DNA of 64,000 nt from Bradyrhizobium sp. CB2312 (GCF_029714425.1 NZ_CP121668.1:620001-684000); one strand, 5' to 3'; shown: positions 47,371-55,480, counted from the stretch's first letter. The notes: generated from the sequence alone by a model not told the origin. Numbers and translations: made by a program.

Positions 47371-47940
47371 CTACCTGCGCGCCGCGCGGTCTGCTTGCAC
47401 GATCGAAGCGGCCAGATGTCCCAATCGATGCGCGGCCTGTCCCGCGATCCCGCCGCCAGGGCGGCGACCGGTCCGTAACTCCGCCACTTCGTCTTCCAGT
47501 CGTGCCGCCCACGCATTGGCTGCCGCCGTCTCGGCCGCCGCCTGCATCAGCTCGGCGGCCAGCCGATCGGCGCGCTCACGCTCGCGCTCGAACACGGCCC
47601 TGTAGGCGGTTGCGACGTCTTCGAGCCGCGCGACCTCCGCCTTGAGGGCCTCGATCTCCATAGCGTTTTCGAGCGAAGTGGATGCCGGTTCGCGCAAGGA
47701 AAACGCGTCTGGCTCCAACGCCTCGATCTTCGCCGTGGCGGCATCGATATGGCCCACCTCGCGGGCACGTCGCGGGCGGGGCGTGTAGCGAAGCTCGGAC
47801 AAATCAACGCTGATCAGGGCCTTGCCGTCATCCGACTGCGAGCGCGGCCACCGGCGGCGTCGCGCCAGCGAACGCGCGGCCTCGCGCGAGATCTTGAGGT
47901 GGGCACCCAGATCGGCATACGTCAACAACGCAACGCACAT
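47371..47940 (-). CDS. HTH and coiled-coil protein, KfrA-like in layout
   Basis: A 189-residue protein starting at ATG 47940 behind GGAGAAG. Residues 5-32 look like a helix-turn-helix ([20 protein letters not shown]) followed by basic RRRRWPR. The rest is a long Ala/Glu/Arg coiled coil (about 65-165) with a basic C-terminal helix. This layout recalls KfrA-like DNA-binding filament proteins; sequence identity was not established. It lies 50 nt upstream of ftsZ on the same strand, so cotranscription and a role with this FtsZ are possible. Residues of about 78-93 are encoded by a dispersed 48-nt repeat. Confidence 0.75.
   Translation of the reverse strand: MCVALLTYADLGAHLKISREAARSLARRRRWPRSQSDDGKALISVDLSELRYTPRPRRAREVGHIDAATAKIEALEPDAFSLREPASTSLENAMEIEALKAEVARLEDVATAYRAVFERERERADRLAAELMQAAAETAAANAWAARLEDEVAELRTGRRPGGGIAGQAAHRLGHLAASIVQADRAARR
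47662..47710. repeat. Family H dispersed repeat inside a coding region
   Basis: AGCGTTTTCGAGCGAAGTGG and CGCAAGGAAAACGCGTC match the intergenic copy at 27856-27903 almost base for base. Read on the minus strand it encodes [16 protein letters not shown] within the coiled coil of the HTH protein, flanked on both sides by IEAL. Its unit length is a multiple of three, so the frame is kept. Confidence 0.8.
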
Positions 47941-48065
47941 CGGCACTTCTCCTGGAGCGAGCCGGGAAGGCATTTCGAGCTAATGATGGCTGGACGGTTA
48001 CAGCAGGCTAGGCTGCGTTGGTTAACGGACGGTTAACGGGCGCGCAGTGGTGTTTACGGGTGCCC

Positions 48066-48294
48066 GTCACCGTGCCGACCCCGGGATCGCAGAACTCCAT
48101 CTGACGCGGCTGCGTCCTGCCGGTCCTGCGCAGGCAGCGATAGAGCTTCAGGACGTTGGAGATGTTTTCCGAGATCTCGTTGCCGGTGCCGTCACAGCAG
48201 ATGATGAGGTTTTTCGGCTCGGCCGTGCGGTCGGAACCGTGCGCGTGCTCCCGGTATACCCCTCGGATGATGCTACCGGGCGAGTATAGCGGAA
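48066..48294 (-). pseudogene. Broken duplicate of the DUF2235 5' end and leader
   Basis: The minus-strand translation from about 48265 contains PKNLIICCDGTGNEISENIS and on to DPGVGTVT, matching residues 13-62 of the intact DUF2235 protein at 43727-45058 with few changes. Similarity at DNA level also covers its upstream leader (compare 48270-48294 with 45070-45100) and stops abruptly after GTVT at about 48066. No downstream part of the gene remains, so it is a truncated duplicate. The copies are in the same orientation about 3.2 kb apart and bracket the coiled-coil, ftsZ and HTH genes. Confidence 0.85.
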
Positions 48295-48360
48295 AATGGG
48301 AGAGCATTGCCAATTTCATTAGCAAACGGCTGATTCAAATGAGAGAAGGCAGGCACGGAC

Positions 48361-49584
48361 TTACATAAGGGCTAGCTTAGTCGTTAGTGACAGTCGTCCA
48401 AGCTTGCGTGTTGCAATCGTCACCGAGTGGAGGAAGTTCGTCTTTGTCATGAGGTGAACAATCTCTGACTGCGCATCGTTCGCAGCGGCATGCTCCTCCT
48501 GCTTCTTCTCGATAAACGGCTCGTAGTCCTCTGGATAAACGCCATCTCGCCCCAAATAGAAGATTGCCTCAATTTCAGCTAGCTTGGCGCCAGAGATCTT
48601 TTCTTGCACCGTCGAAATAACTTCGCTCCGAACCTTTTGCTTTTCTTTCATCTGTTTGATCCACGCGCGGTCAATGAAGCTAGGCAACGCCGCTTCCCCT
48701 TGTTGCGCCTTCGGATGGATTCGCCTCCACTGCTCAACTATCCAAAGAATCTCGTCGTCAGTGAGGTGAAGTAACTTGGTTTCCATTCCGAGGATGGCTT
48801 TAGTCTCACGCGCAGTCTGGATAACGTTCAAAGCTTCGCAGAATTGTCGGTTGGATAAATTAAATCGCTTGATCACCACGGCTTTCTGTGTGTCGAACAA
48901 GCTGGTGGACCAAGATTCTCTTCTCGGCATTAGCTGCGCAATTGTCACGAGGTCGCGCCGCGAACAGCGATTTGTGAAAAGGCCACTGTGACGTTCGTCG
49001 ACGAAGGAAACAATGCGGTTCTTCAAGACCTCAATAATTTCCGACAGCTCGACGAGACTTGCCTGGATGATTTCAAGGTTTGCAAGTGAGTAAGATGAGA
49101 GGCTTGGATCGCTGAACTGATTTAGATGATATCGAAGTTCTTGGCCGTCTCGATCGATCCGCGAGAGGCTATCGATAAAGGGCTTTAGCTCAGAGAGCTT
49201 TCTTGAGATGACTTCGTCCCCGATTGCTGCACGGTCAAGTCTTTCCCAGTATTCGCGGATGTTGTGCGAGGGACGCCCTGCCGGCTTTTGGAGCAATTCA
49301 GCCTTTTCGAGATGACCCGTTGAAAATTTCAGCGCTAGTTCGAGGGCGTGCCGAGCAGTGTACAGAATGGGCAGAACTAGCGTATCGCGCTTCGCGAACA
49401 GCTTTTGCTCTATGACGAGACGCGAAAGTTGGAGAGCGGCATCGATGTAGCCGTCTAGATAATTCTCCTCGTCGCCCTGTTCGCCTATGCAAGCGTTCCA
49501 GGTCGGGTCAGTGTGCCGCTTAAAGAAAGGATCACCCGCGTACGGGTCCAAGTCCGCGGCTTCGCCTACTTCAGGTGTGGTCAT
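48361..49584 (-). CDS. Protein of unknown function, last gene of the ABC-3C-like operon
   Basis: A 407-residue protein starting at ATG 49584, which overlaps the ATPase stop by 4 nt (ATGA), so it is coupled to the Rad50-like gene. The N-terminal part has LVLPILYTARHALELALK and, some 25 residues on, SHNIREYWERL. Pairs of this kind occur in helical HEPN-like proteins, but a clear R-x4-6-H nuclease motif was not found, so the link is weak. The middle has LTDDEILWIVEQWRRI; the rest is helical and charged. Base composition is visibly lower in GC than the flanks, with many A/T third positions. It may be an effector or regulator of the neighbouring system. Confidence 0.7.
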   Translation of the reverse strand: MTTPEVGEAADLDPYAGDPFFKRHTDPTWNACIGEQGDEENYLDGYIDAALQLSRLVIEQKLFAKRDTLVLPILYTARHALELALKFSTGHLEKAELLQKPAGRPSHNIREYWERLDRAAIGDEVISRKLSELKPFIDSLSRIDRDGQELRYHLNQFSDPSLSSYSLANLEIIQASLVELSEIIEVLKNRIVSFVDERHSGLFTNRCSRRDLVTIAQLMPRRESWSTSLFDTQKAVVIKRFNLSNRQFCEALNVIQTARETKAILGMETKLLHLTDDEILWIVEQWRRIHPKAQQGEAALPSFIDRAWIKQMKEKQKVRSEVISTVQEKISGAKLAEIEAIFYLGRDGVYPEDYEPFIEKKQEEHAAANDAQSEIVHLMTKTNFLHSVTIATRKLGRLSLTTKLALM

Positions 49585-51614
49585 GACGATGGAGAATGGA
49601 GTGGTTTGATCAGATAGCCGGGAAAGATAAGCGCTTCGCAATCCAAGCCTGCGATGATGCCTTTCAATACCGTTAGATCCTCACTCGTCGAAAAGATGAC
49701 CTGTTGCCCTCGTGCTTTTGCGGACGAAGCCCGTTCAAGAAGCTTTTGGAAGCTAACTCTTGCGGAGGATTGTTGCCTTGGTTCGTCAAATACAAGTAGG
49801 TCGGAATGATTTGTTTTCTCCAAACTGGCGAGCTCAAGTAGGCCTAGTTGATAGGCCCATTTAAGTCGTATCGCATCGCTCGCGGACGTTTCAAATCCGA
49901 TCTCGAAGCCTTCCTTTTGCGGTCGGTAGCTGTCGTCAGAGATGCTAACCTCGTCAGGATCAAATGTGCTAAATCCAAATTGTTTTGTCTGCTCTCGCAC
50001 GATTCGAGTTAGCCGAGACAGTTTGATACTGTCGGTCTGACTAAGTTTTTCGCGTGGCAGAGATGCCTGTTCGGCCAGCAACCTTGCATATTCTTGAGAA
50101 ATTGCTTTGAGTCGATCGATCATATTTTGGAAGGCCGTTTCCATTTCCTCTAGCTCGCGGAGGCGACCCTCCGTGCGGATGCGCTCTTCTATGGCTACAA
50201 GTGATGGCGAGGTGTTAGGTGACACCAAATCAGTTCGAAGTGAGCGGATGCGGGCGTAGAGCTCAGTCAACTCTTTGTCTGATACCTCAATGTCCCGATT
50301 CAATGCGATAACGGCTTCTTGCTCTCGAGCAAGAATATCTCTGAACATTCGAAGCTCAGAACGGAGATATTCGATATTGTCTTCAATGGGCATCACCGCA
50401 GAGAGTGCCTCTTGTCTTAGCAGGGTGTCGATCAATGCCTGCTCGCAAGTGGGGCAGTGGTCGGGAGTGATTTCAACTAAGCTGCCGGAAAAGCGCTGAA
50501 GCTTCTGAACATCGAGATTCTTCTGCAGGTCGTCTTCGAGAGATTTTATTCGACGGGCCAAGGAGGAGATGTCTGCATCTTTGAGCTGTTTGGCGCTGTA
50601 GGCCGAAAGTCTTATAGCGTTTAGATCATCTGCTCTTTGACTCGCCTGGCCCAGTTCTTCGGCCAACTTGTCCGCCGAAGTTCCTACCTCCGGAACGGAG
50701 GCATTGCTCAGCGCCGCTGCACGGGCCCTCAGTTGGGACATGAGAATGTTCAGTGGTAGCCATTCTGTAGTTTCGGCGATTAGTACATGGGCTTGGTTCA
50801 ATTCATCGGGAATTGAGGTCTGCTTAGGAGGAAGCGCTTCAATTCTCCCGCCGCCGCGACGAACGCTTCTTTCTGCCTCTTCTAGACGAGCTCGCCATTC
50901 GTGCGCGTTAGCGGTGAGCTGCTCCGCGAGTTGCTGACGGCGAAGTTCGAGACGATAGACGTCAAGATCCATAATGAACTCGACTGCTCGCTTGTGAACT
51001 TCGCGGATACGCAAATATGTAGGAATTGCTGCCGGTATAGACGACCAACCTATCTTTTGTTCGACCCAAAACAGGGGGAAAATTGTTTCCAAGTACAATT
51101 TGCCATCGGGCGCGTCATATCGCTTAACTGTCGGAAGCTCCCATCCTATGAAATTTTCTAGGAAATGATGAAACCCATCCTCCCGCGAGGCCGCGCCGGG
51201 ATCACTAACGAAGAAGTTCCTTCGGAGCGCCTTCGCATTCGAATTCGTCAATGTAGGACCAAAATCAACCGTTACTAGGCGGTTGTCGCGTTGAGATTTT
51301 ACCGGGCGGTAAACTGTAATTATCTGGCCCGCCCCGTTCTCGATTTCGAGTGCAACTGTGGATTCGAGGATAGTATGTCGTTTTTTGTCGTCATCCTCGA
51401 CGTAGTTGGTCATCGCATGGGGCAAGGGTATTTCGCGTCGAGGGCTAAGCATTCGCTCCATGCCCAGGACGTAAAGCATCGCTTGCATGCACGTTGATTT
51501 GCCCTTGGTGTTGTCGGCCCAGATCACTGTTAATCCATCGCCAAAAGCAAGATCGGCACCGTATGGGCCGGCCGAGGTTTCGGCACGTAGCCGTAGGTGT
51601 CTGAGGCGCAGCAT
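49581..51614 (-). CDS. Rad50/SMC-like ATPase of an ABC-three-component-like system
   Basis: A 677-residue ATPase. The N-terminus carries a Walker A variant, ADNTKGKST, where the usual first Gly is Ala. About 330 residues of coiled coil with a central CPTC zinc-hook-like turn (DHCPTCEQAL) follow. The C-terminal lobe has FETSASDAIRLKWAYQLGLLELA in the signature position, Walker B DLLVFDEPRQQSS and a terminal FPGYLIKPLHS. This is the Rad50/AAA plan of ABC ATPases in conflict systems. The start ATG 51614 shares one base with the stop of the upstream gene (TGATG); a Met 8 codons earlier is possible. Expected partners are the two genes upstream. GC is clearly below that of the chromosome. Confidence 0.82.
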   Translation of the reverse strand: MLRLRHLRLRAETSAGPYGADLAFGDGLTVIWADNTKGKSTCMQAMLYVLGMERMLSPRREIPLPHAMTNYVEDDDKKRHTILESTVALEIENGAGQIITVYRPVKSQRDNRLVTVDFGPTLTNSNAKALRRNFFVSDPGAASREDGFHHFLENFIGWELPTVKRYDAPDGKLYLETIFPLFWVEQKIGWSSIPAAIPTYLRIREVHKRAVEFIMDLDVYRLELRRQQLAEQLTANAHEWRARLEEAERSVRRGGGRIEALPPKQTSIPDELNQAHVLIAETTEWLPLNILMSQLRARAAALSNASVPEVGTSADKLAEELGQASQRADDLNAIRLSAYSAKQLKDADISSLARRIKSLEDDLQKNLDVQKLQRFSGSLVEITPDHCPTCEQALIDTLLRQEALSAVMPIEDNIEYLRSELRMFRDILAREQEAVIALNRDIEVSDKELTELYARIRSLRTDLVSPNTSPSLVAIEERIRTEGRLRELEEMETAFQNMIDRLKAISQEYARLLAEQASLPREKLSQTDSIKLSRLTRIVREQTKQFGFSTFDPDEVSISDDSYRPQKEGFEIGFETSASDAIRLKWAYQLGLLELASLEKTNHSDLLVFDEPRQQSSARVSFQKLLERASSAKARGQQVIFSTSEDLTVLKGIIAGLDCEALIFPGYLIKPLHSPSS

Positions 51615-52096
51615 CAGAGCAGATCCTCCATTCGCCAAATTCTTCGGAGCAAGGCGTCTGTAACTTTTGAGGCGACCTCATTCAGGAAAACACTCTCTTC
51701 CGCGAGCGCGCCGCTCTTTCTAATTTCGTCAGTAACCTCCACGCCTCTGTTGGTCAGTGAGACGATCTTGCCCTTGTCCACTGAAACGAGACCAAGCGCA
51801 TACGCGTACGAAATTGCTCTATTCAACCAAGGCTCCACTCGGACTGAGATGTCCGATGGACGAAGCTCCGCACGAAGTAGCGCTCTTACATCGTCACGCC
51901 CCTCGGCTATTCGCACGGAATGCGCCAAGAACTGAAGCTTCTGGAAACTCGCTTTTTTCTCTCGGCTGTAGAGCAGGCTTAACAGGAGTACGGAGATGCC
52001 CCAAGACATCCTTAGGTCGCCAGCGATCGGCTCCGGTCTGGAGTTGAATGAGAACGGAGCGTCGAACAGCTTTCTTAATTGGGTCTCAAAAGGCAT
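51614..52096 (-). CDS. Small winged-helix-like protein, candidate 'middle component' of an ABC-3C system
   Basis: A 160-residue protein between the endonuclease-like gene and the ATPase gene. It is mostly helical, with a block SWGISVLLLSLLYSREKKAS and a later wing-like VSVDKGKIVSLTNRGVEVTDEI that suggests a winged helix. Its size, position and character fit the middle component of ABC-three-component systems, thought to link ATPase and effector; this is inference from architecture. The gap to the upstream gene is 4 nt and the overlap with the ATPase start is 1 nt. Confidence 0.7.
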   Translation of the reverse strand: MPFETQLRKLFDAPFSFNSRPEPIAGDLRMSWGISVLLLSLLYSREKKASFQKLQFLAHSVRIAEGRDDVRALLRAELRPSDISVRVEPWLNRAISYAYALGLVSVDKGKIVSLTNRGVEVTDEIRKSGALAEESVFLNEVASKVTDALLRRIWRMEDLL

Positions 52097-52100
52097 CGCG

Positions 52101-53006
52101 CTAGAAGTCCAAAGGGCACCGCATTATCCACTCGGAGATCGTCCCTAAGGCGATATCCTGAACGAGATCATTCGAAAGGTTCGGCGCCGCAGTCGCGATG
52201 GAACTGATCAAGCTATCGATTTCGGTATTGAGGATCGCGGTTGGCGTCGGGCCACCCCTCGGCCCTGCAAAGCCCAACCTTTTAGCTTGGTTCGCCACTG
52301 CGGAGATAATTTGTTCATGTAAATCTGGCGAGCTAGAACGTAGCGCATCCAACACGGAACGGCCTTGAAGAAATGATTTTGCAGCTTCCGAAACGGCGTC
52401 CTGGACTCCCTTAGAGCCCGCTCGTTTGGCTAGCTTGTGCGTTGCGTTGGCGACAAGGTCCGCCGATCCTGCTTGCCAGTGATTCAATTCCTCTGGGGTT
52501 GGAGGCGGAACGTTCAAGCGTATTGTATGCAGCGCGATCATGCCTGCGGCGACGGCCTTGGTCGCAAACGAGTCCCGGTCATGAATGCCGACTTCAAAGT
52601 CGGCATCGAGATGGGCGCAGCTTAGCTTTCGAAGCTCGGTAGTTTTCTTTGCACAGTGAAGGTTGACTTCTCTGCTGTCGTGCAAAGGTGCCAAGAGAAT
52701 CCAGTGCTTGATTTTGTTGCCTAGAAATAACTTTGAAATGTCCGTCGAGTTCGAGACCAACTTTCCCGTATCGATTGTGATCTTCGTCTTCTGCCGATCC
52801 GCCCGAGTTGCAATGTCGATAGGCTCTCGAACTGCATAGCATTGATAAGCAACTAGCTCGGATATGCAGATGTAGTCGATGCCGAGATCCCCTTTATGAG
52901 CAGCAGGGATCTTATGCACGTTGAGCGGACCGTGCCTGCTCTGCAACAGGCCCAGCGCAAACGTTTCCCAGTCGTCCGGATTCCAAACTTGAACCGCATC
53001 CGACAC
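52101..53006 (-). CDS. Restriction-endonuclease-like protein, first gene of the ABC-3C-like operon
   Basis: A 301-residue protein starting at GTG 53006 because GGAGGAGG precedes it by five nt; an ATG at 53036 lacks such a site. The N-terminal third has WETFALGLLQSRHGPLN, then HKGDLGIDYICIS and YQCYAV. The GD-x-GID / QxY pattern resembles the PD-(D/E)xK nuclease core in which the last Lys is replaced. A later DRQKTKITIDTGK fits a partner-binding strand. The C-terminal half is helical. Taken with its neighbours it is the probable effector of the system. No close family name could be assigned with confidence. Confidence 0.7.
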   Translation of the reverse strand: MSDAVQVWNPDDWETFALGLLQSRHGPLNVHKIPAAHKGDLGIDYICISELVAYQCYAVREPIDIATRADRQKTKITIDTGKLVSNSTDISKLFLGNKIKHWILLAPLHDSREVNLHCAKKTTELRKLSCAHLDADFEVGIHDRDSFATKAVAAGMIALHTIRLNVPPPTPEELNHWQAGSADLVANATHKLAKRAGSKGVQDAVSEAAKSFLQGRSVLDALRSSSPDLHEQIISAVANQAKRLGFAGPRGGPTPTAILNTEIDSLISSIATAAPNLSNDLVQDIALGTISEWIMRCPLDF

Positions 53007-53090
53007 GCGGCCCTCCTCCCCCACGTCATCAAACATTTACATGATTGGAAGAGTGGTACAACCCAGCCGAGTGGCGCAATCCTTTAGTCG

Positions 53091-53128
53091 CAAAAAAACA
53101 AAAACGGCCGGATCTTTCGATCCGGCCG
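53091..53128 (-). terminator. Intrinsic terminator downstream of rpmB
   Basis: CGGCCGGATC and GATCCGGCCG make a perfect 10-bp stem with a 4-nt loop (53105-53128). On the minus strand it is followed by TTTTTGTTTTTTT (53091-53104). It therefore ends minus-strand transcription from rpmB and insulates it from the operon beginning about 55-85 nt further on. Confidence 0.9.
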
Positions 53129-53197
53129 CAATGCAAAACTCGACTGGCTAAGCCTCCGCCACGCGACGCAACTTAGCCCCCGCCCTGTCTGAATTCC

Positions 53198-53506
53198 TTA
53201 GCTCGCCTTCTTCGCCGGCGCGGTGTCGCCGACCTTCTTCTGGATGGCGCGCTTCAGCTCCAGGGCGCGCGGCGACAGGGCGTCGGCATTGGCCTTGAGC
53301 AGGAAGGCGTCGAGGCCGCCATTGTGGTCGACGCTCTTCACCGCGTTGGTGGAGACGCGCAGGCGCACGTTGCGCTCCAGGGCTTCCGAGATGAACGTCA
53401 CGTTGACGAGGTTCGGCAGGAAGCGGCGCTTGGTCTTGATGTTGGAGTGGCTGACCTTGTGGCCGACGAGGGGGCCCTTGGCCGTCAGTTCGCAGCGGCG
53501 AGACAT
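53198..53506 (-). CDS. rpmB: 50S ribosomal protein L28
   Basis: A 102-residue large-subunit protein. It begins [21 protein letters not shown], has the [17 protein letters not shown] core and [22 protein letters not shown], the alphaproteobacterial L28 form. It lacks zinc-binding cysteine pairs. The ATG at 53506 is the family start; an upstream ATG adds nine unrelated residues. It has its own promoter and terminator, so it is a single transcription unit. Confidence 0.96.
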   Translation of the reverse strand: MSRRCELTAKGPLVGHKVSHSNIKTKRRFLPNLVNVTFISEALERNVRLRVSTNAVKSVDHNGGLDAFLLKANADALSPRALELKRAIQKKVGDTAPAKKAS

Positions 53507-53599
53507 GGCATTATCCTTGGTTCGAGCCCCCAATGAGTTGCGGCCGCCATTCGGGGCGCCACAGGGGCAAATTCTCTGTCCTTGCAGGGAGCGGGCGGA

Positions 53600-53627
53600 C
53601 GTATAGGGGGAAGGGACGGGTAGTCAA
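53600..53627 (-). promoter_or_regulatory. Candidate sigma-70-type promoter of rpmB
   Basis: Read on the minus strand, TTGACT (53627-53622) and TATACG (53605-53600) are separated by 16 nt. This lies about 95 nt upstream of the rpmB start and gives a short GC-rich leader. It is the best promoter match seen near this gene; not tested. Confidence 0.5.
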
Positions 53628-53668
53628 GGATTTGGGCGGGGTTTTGGGGGGCGCTCTGCCCCACCACG

Positions 53669-53772
53669 GTGTCATCGCCCGGCTTGACCGGGCGATCCAG
53701 TATTCCACCGGCGGCGCGGCTGGAACCGAGAAGCTGCGGCGTACTGGATGCCCCGCCTTCGCGGGGCATGAC
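53669..53772. repeat. Intergenic palindromic repeat, family C copy 3
   Basis: GTGTCATCGCCCGGCTTGAC at the left and CTTCGCGGGGCATGACG at the right; GGCGATCCAGTATTCC and GCGTACTGGATGCCCC inside. Near-identical layout to 55374-55480. The gap 53507-53964 contains the rpmB promoter, this repeat, and otherwise nothing recognised. Confidence 0.8.
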
Positions 53773-53964
53773 GACTGAATGGGTGGTGAGAGGGTGCGCG
53801 CCCCTGACGCGCCCCGATCACCAAAACGGCAATGATTGAAACCCCTTACCATCACATAAAGGGCGTAATCGGACTGGAAAAGTCCCCCCAGGTTCCAGGC
53901 TGGAGATGCCCGGACGCATTGTCTGCCGCGGTTTTTGGCTTAAGTAACAACCGTCGCGCCCCGA

Positions 53965-54840
53965 TTGGATCGTTTCGTGCCCAGAACTTCCCGACTTGCG
54001 TCCCGGCCGCGCTCGGCTCGCCGGCTGGCCTTCGCGACCCTTTGCGGGTTCGCGCTCGCGTGGGGCGCCGAGCCGGTGGCGGCGCAGGGCAAGCTCGAGG
54101 CGCAATATGAGGCGACGCTGGCCGGCATTCCGGTCGGCAAGGGCGCCTGGAACATCGATATCGGCGACGACGTGTTCGCGGCTGCGGCCAGTGGCGGCAC
54201 CACGGGGCTTTTGAAGTCGTTCGCGGGCGGGTCCGGCACCGGCGCCTCGCAGGGCCGCGTCGTCAATGGTGCGCTGGTTGCGACCGGCTACCAGGCCTCC
54301 ACCACCACCTCGAAGAAGACCGAAGAGATCCGCATCACCCTCGACAAGGGCAATGTGAAGGAGTTCGGCATCGTGCCGGAGCCGCCGGTCGATCCGGACC
54401 GCATCGTCGTCACCGACGCGCATCGCCGCGGCGTCTGGGACCCGATGACGGCCTCGCTGTTGCGCGTGCCCGGCACCGGCGACCCCGTGACGCCGGACGC
54501 CTGCCACAACGGCGCACCCGTGTTCGACGGCCGCATGCGCTACGACTTGAAACTCGATTTCAAGCGGATGGAGACGGTGAAGGCGGAGAAGGGGTACAGA
54601 GGCCCGGTCGTGGTCTGCGCGCTCTATTTCGTCCCCGTCGCCGGCTACATCCCCGATCGCCCCGTGATCAAATACCTCGCCGCCCAGCGCAACATCGAGA
54701 TCGCGTTTGCCCCCGTCGCGGGCACGCGCATCCTGGTCCCGTTCTGGCTGAAGGTGCCGACGCCGCTCGGGCCTGCGATGCTGGAAGCCACCAGCTTCGT
54801 CACCTCGCCCCAGCCGCCGAGGGTGGCGAAGACACAGTAA
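53965..54840 (+). CDS. DUF3108 family secreted protein
   Basis: A 291-residue protein. The basic leader RLASRPRSARRLAFATLCGFALAWG and cleavage near VAAQ form a signal peptide. The mature part begins LEAQYEATLAGIPVGKGAWNI, the start of DUF3108, a beta-rich periplasmic family of unknown role. The first codon is TTG at 53965 or GTG at 53977; no ATG is available near the signal. The C-terminal strands end LEATSFVTSPQPP. No operon partners. Confidence 0.82.
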   Translation: MDRFVPRTSRLASRPRSARRLAFATLCGFALAWGAEPVAAQGKLEAQYEATLAGIPVGKGAWNIDIGDDVFAAAASGGTTGLLKSFAGGSGTGASQGRVVNGALVATGYQASTTTSKKTEEIRITLDKGNVKEFGIVPEPPVDPDRIVVTDAHRRGVWDPMTASLLRVPGTGDPVTPDACHNGAPVFDGRMRYDLKLDFKRMETVKAEKGYRGPVVVCALYFVPVAGYIPDRPVIKYLAAQRNIEIAFAPVAGTRILVPFWLKVPTPLGPAMLEATSFVTSPQPPRVAKTQ

Positions 54841-54856
54841 GCCCCGCTGCTCACCG

Positions 54857-54966
54857 CCGTCATTCCGGGGCGCGCCTCTTGGCGCGAGCCCGGAATCCAT
54901 CGGGCGACAAACACTGCGGCCTGATGGATTCCGGGCTCGCGACTGCGTCGCGCCCCGGAATGACGA
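54857..54966. repeat. Intergenic palindromic repeat, family D copy 2
   Basis: CCGTCATTCCGGGGCGCG and CGTCGCGCCCCGGAATGACG with GAGCCCGGAATCCATC and GATGGATTCCGGGCTC inside, the same plan as 45934-46035. It follows the DUF3108 gene directly. Confidence 0.8.
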
Positions 54967-55373
54967 TCAGCGTAGTTTAACTTGCGTCTTCAATGTCTTA
55001 CCCGCCGTCACTTCGCTCTTCCGGCGGCAGGCGTTTCTACTGTGCATGGGGTTGTTTTCGCGCTTTTTGTTTCGGAGCATCGAGAACCGGGAATCCATTT
55101 GACTCCTCCCCGATTCTGATTCGACTCAGGCTCGTCCCCAACTTAAGCCTTTCCGTCCTCAAATCGTCGCTTGTGCGACACCCCAAAACTCCATCTAGTG
55201 CACACGCAAAACGAGTCCCGCGACATGTTGCGTGAACGTAACAGGACCCAATGGGGAGTCAGCGATTCGGCCGCGATTCGTTCTAGAGTCGTTCCGAAGC
55301 TTAAAGAGAACGGGAAAAGCGTCGCAAAGTGAGACAGTTGCGCGAGGTTCGGGGAGGCGGCTTCCACACCCAC
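54967..55373. other. Gene-free spacer upstream of the helicase gene
   Basis: About 400 nt between two repeats, with lower GC than its surroundings. Several chance frames exist but none has codon bias, ribosome binding site and homology together. I searched for a tRNA-like cloverleaf and for a long hairpin and found none. It may contain the distal promoter of the helicase gene or a small RNA, neither of which I can support. Confidence 0.5.
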
Positions 55374-55480
55374 GGTGTCATCGCCCGGCTTGACCGGGCG
55401 ATCCAGTACGCCGAGGCGGATGTGGTGGAGCAGACAGGCCACGGCGTACTGGATGCCCCGGTCGAGCCGGGGCATGACAG
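55374..55480. repeat. Intergenic palindromic repeat, family C copy 4
   Basis: GTGTCATCGCCCGGCTTGAC / GTCGAGCCGGGGCATGACA arms, with GGCGATCCAGTACGCC and GGCGTACTGGATGCC inside. It lies about 115 nt before the helicase gene start. Confidence 0.8.

Noticed and set aside
54967..55373. Possible small gene or RNA in the long spacer before the helicase gene
   Set aside because: No frame combines codon bias and ribosome site, and no convincing secondary structure was found by eye.
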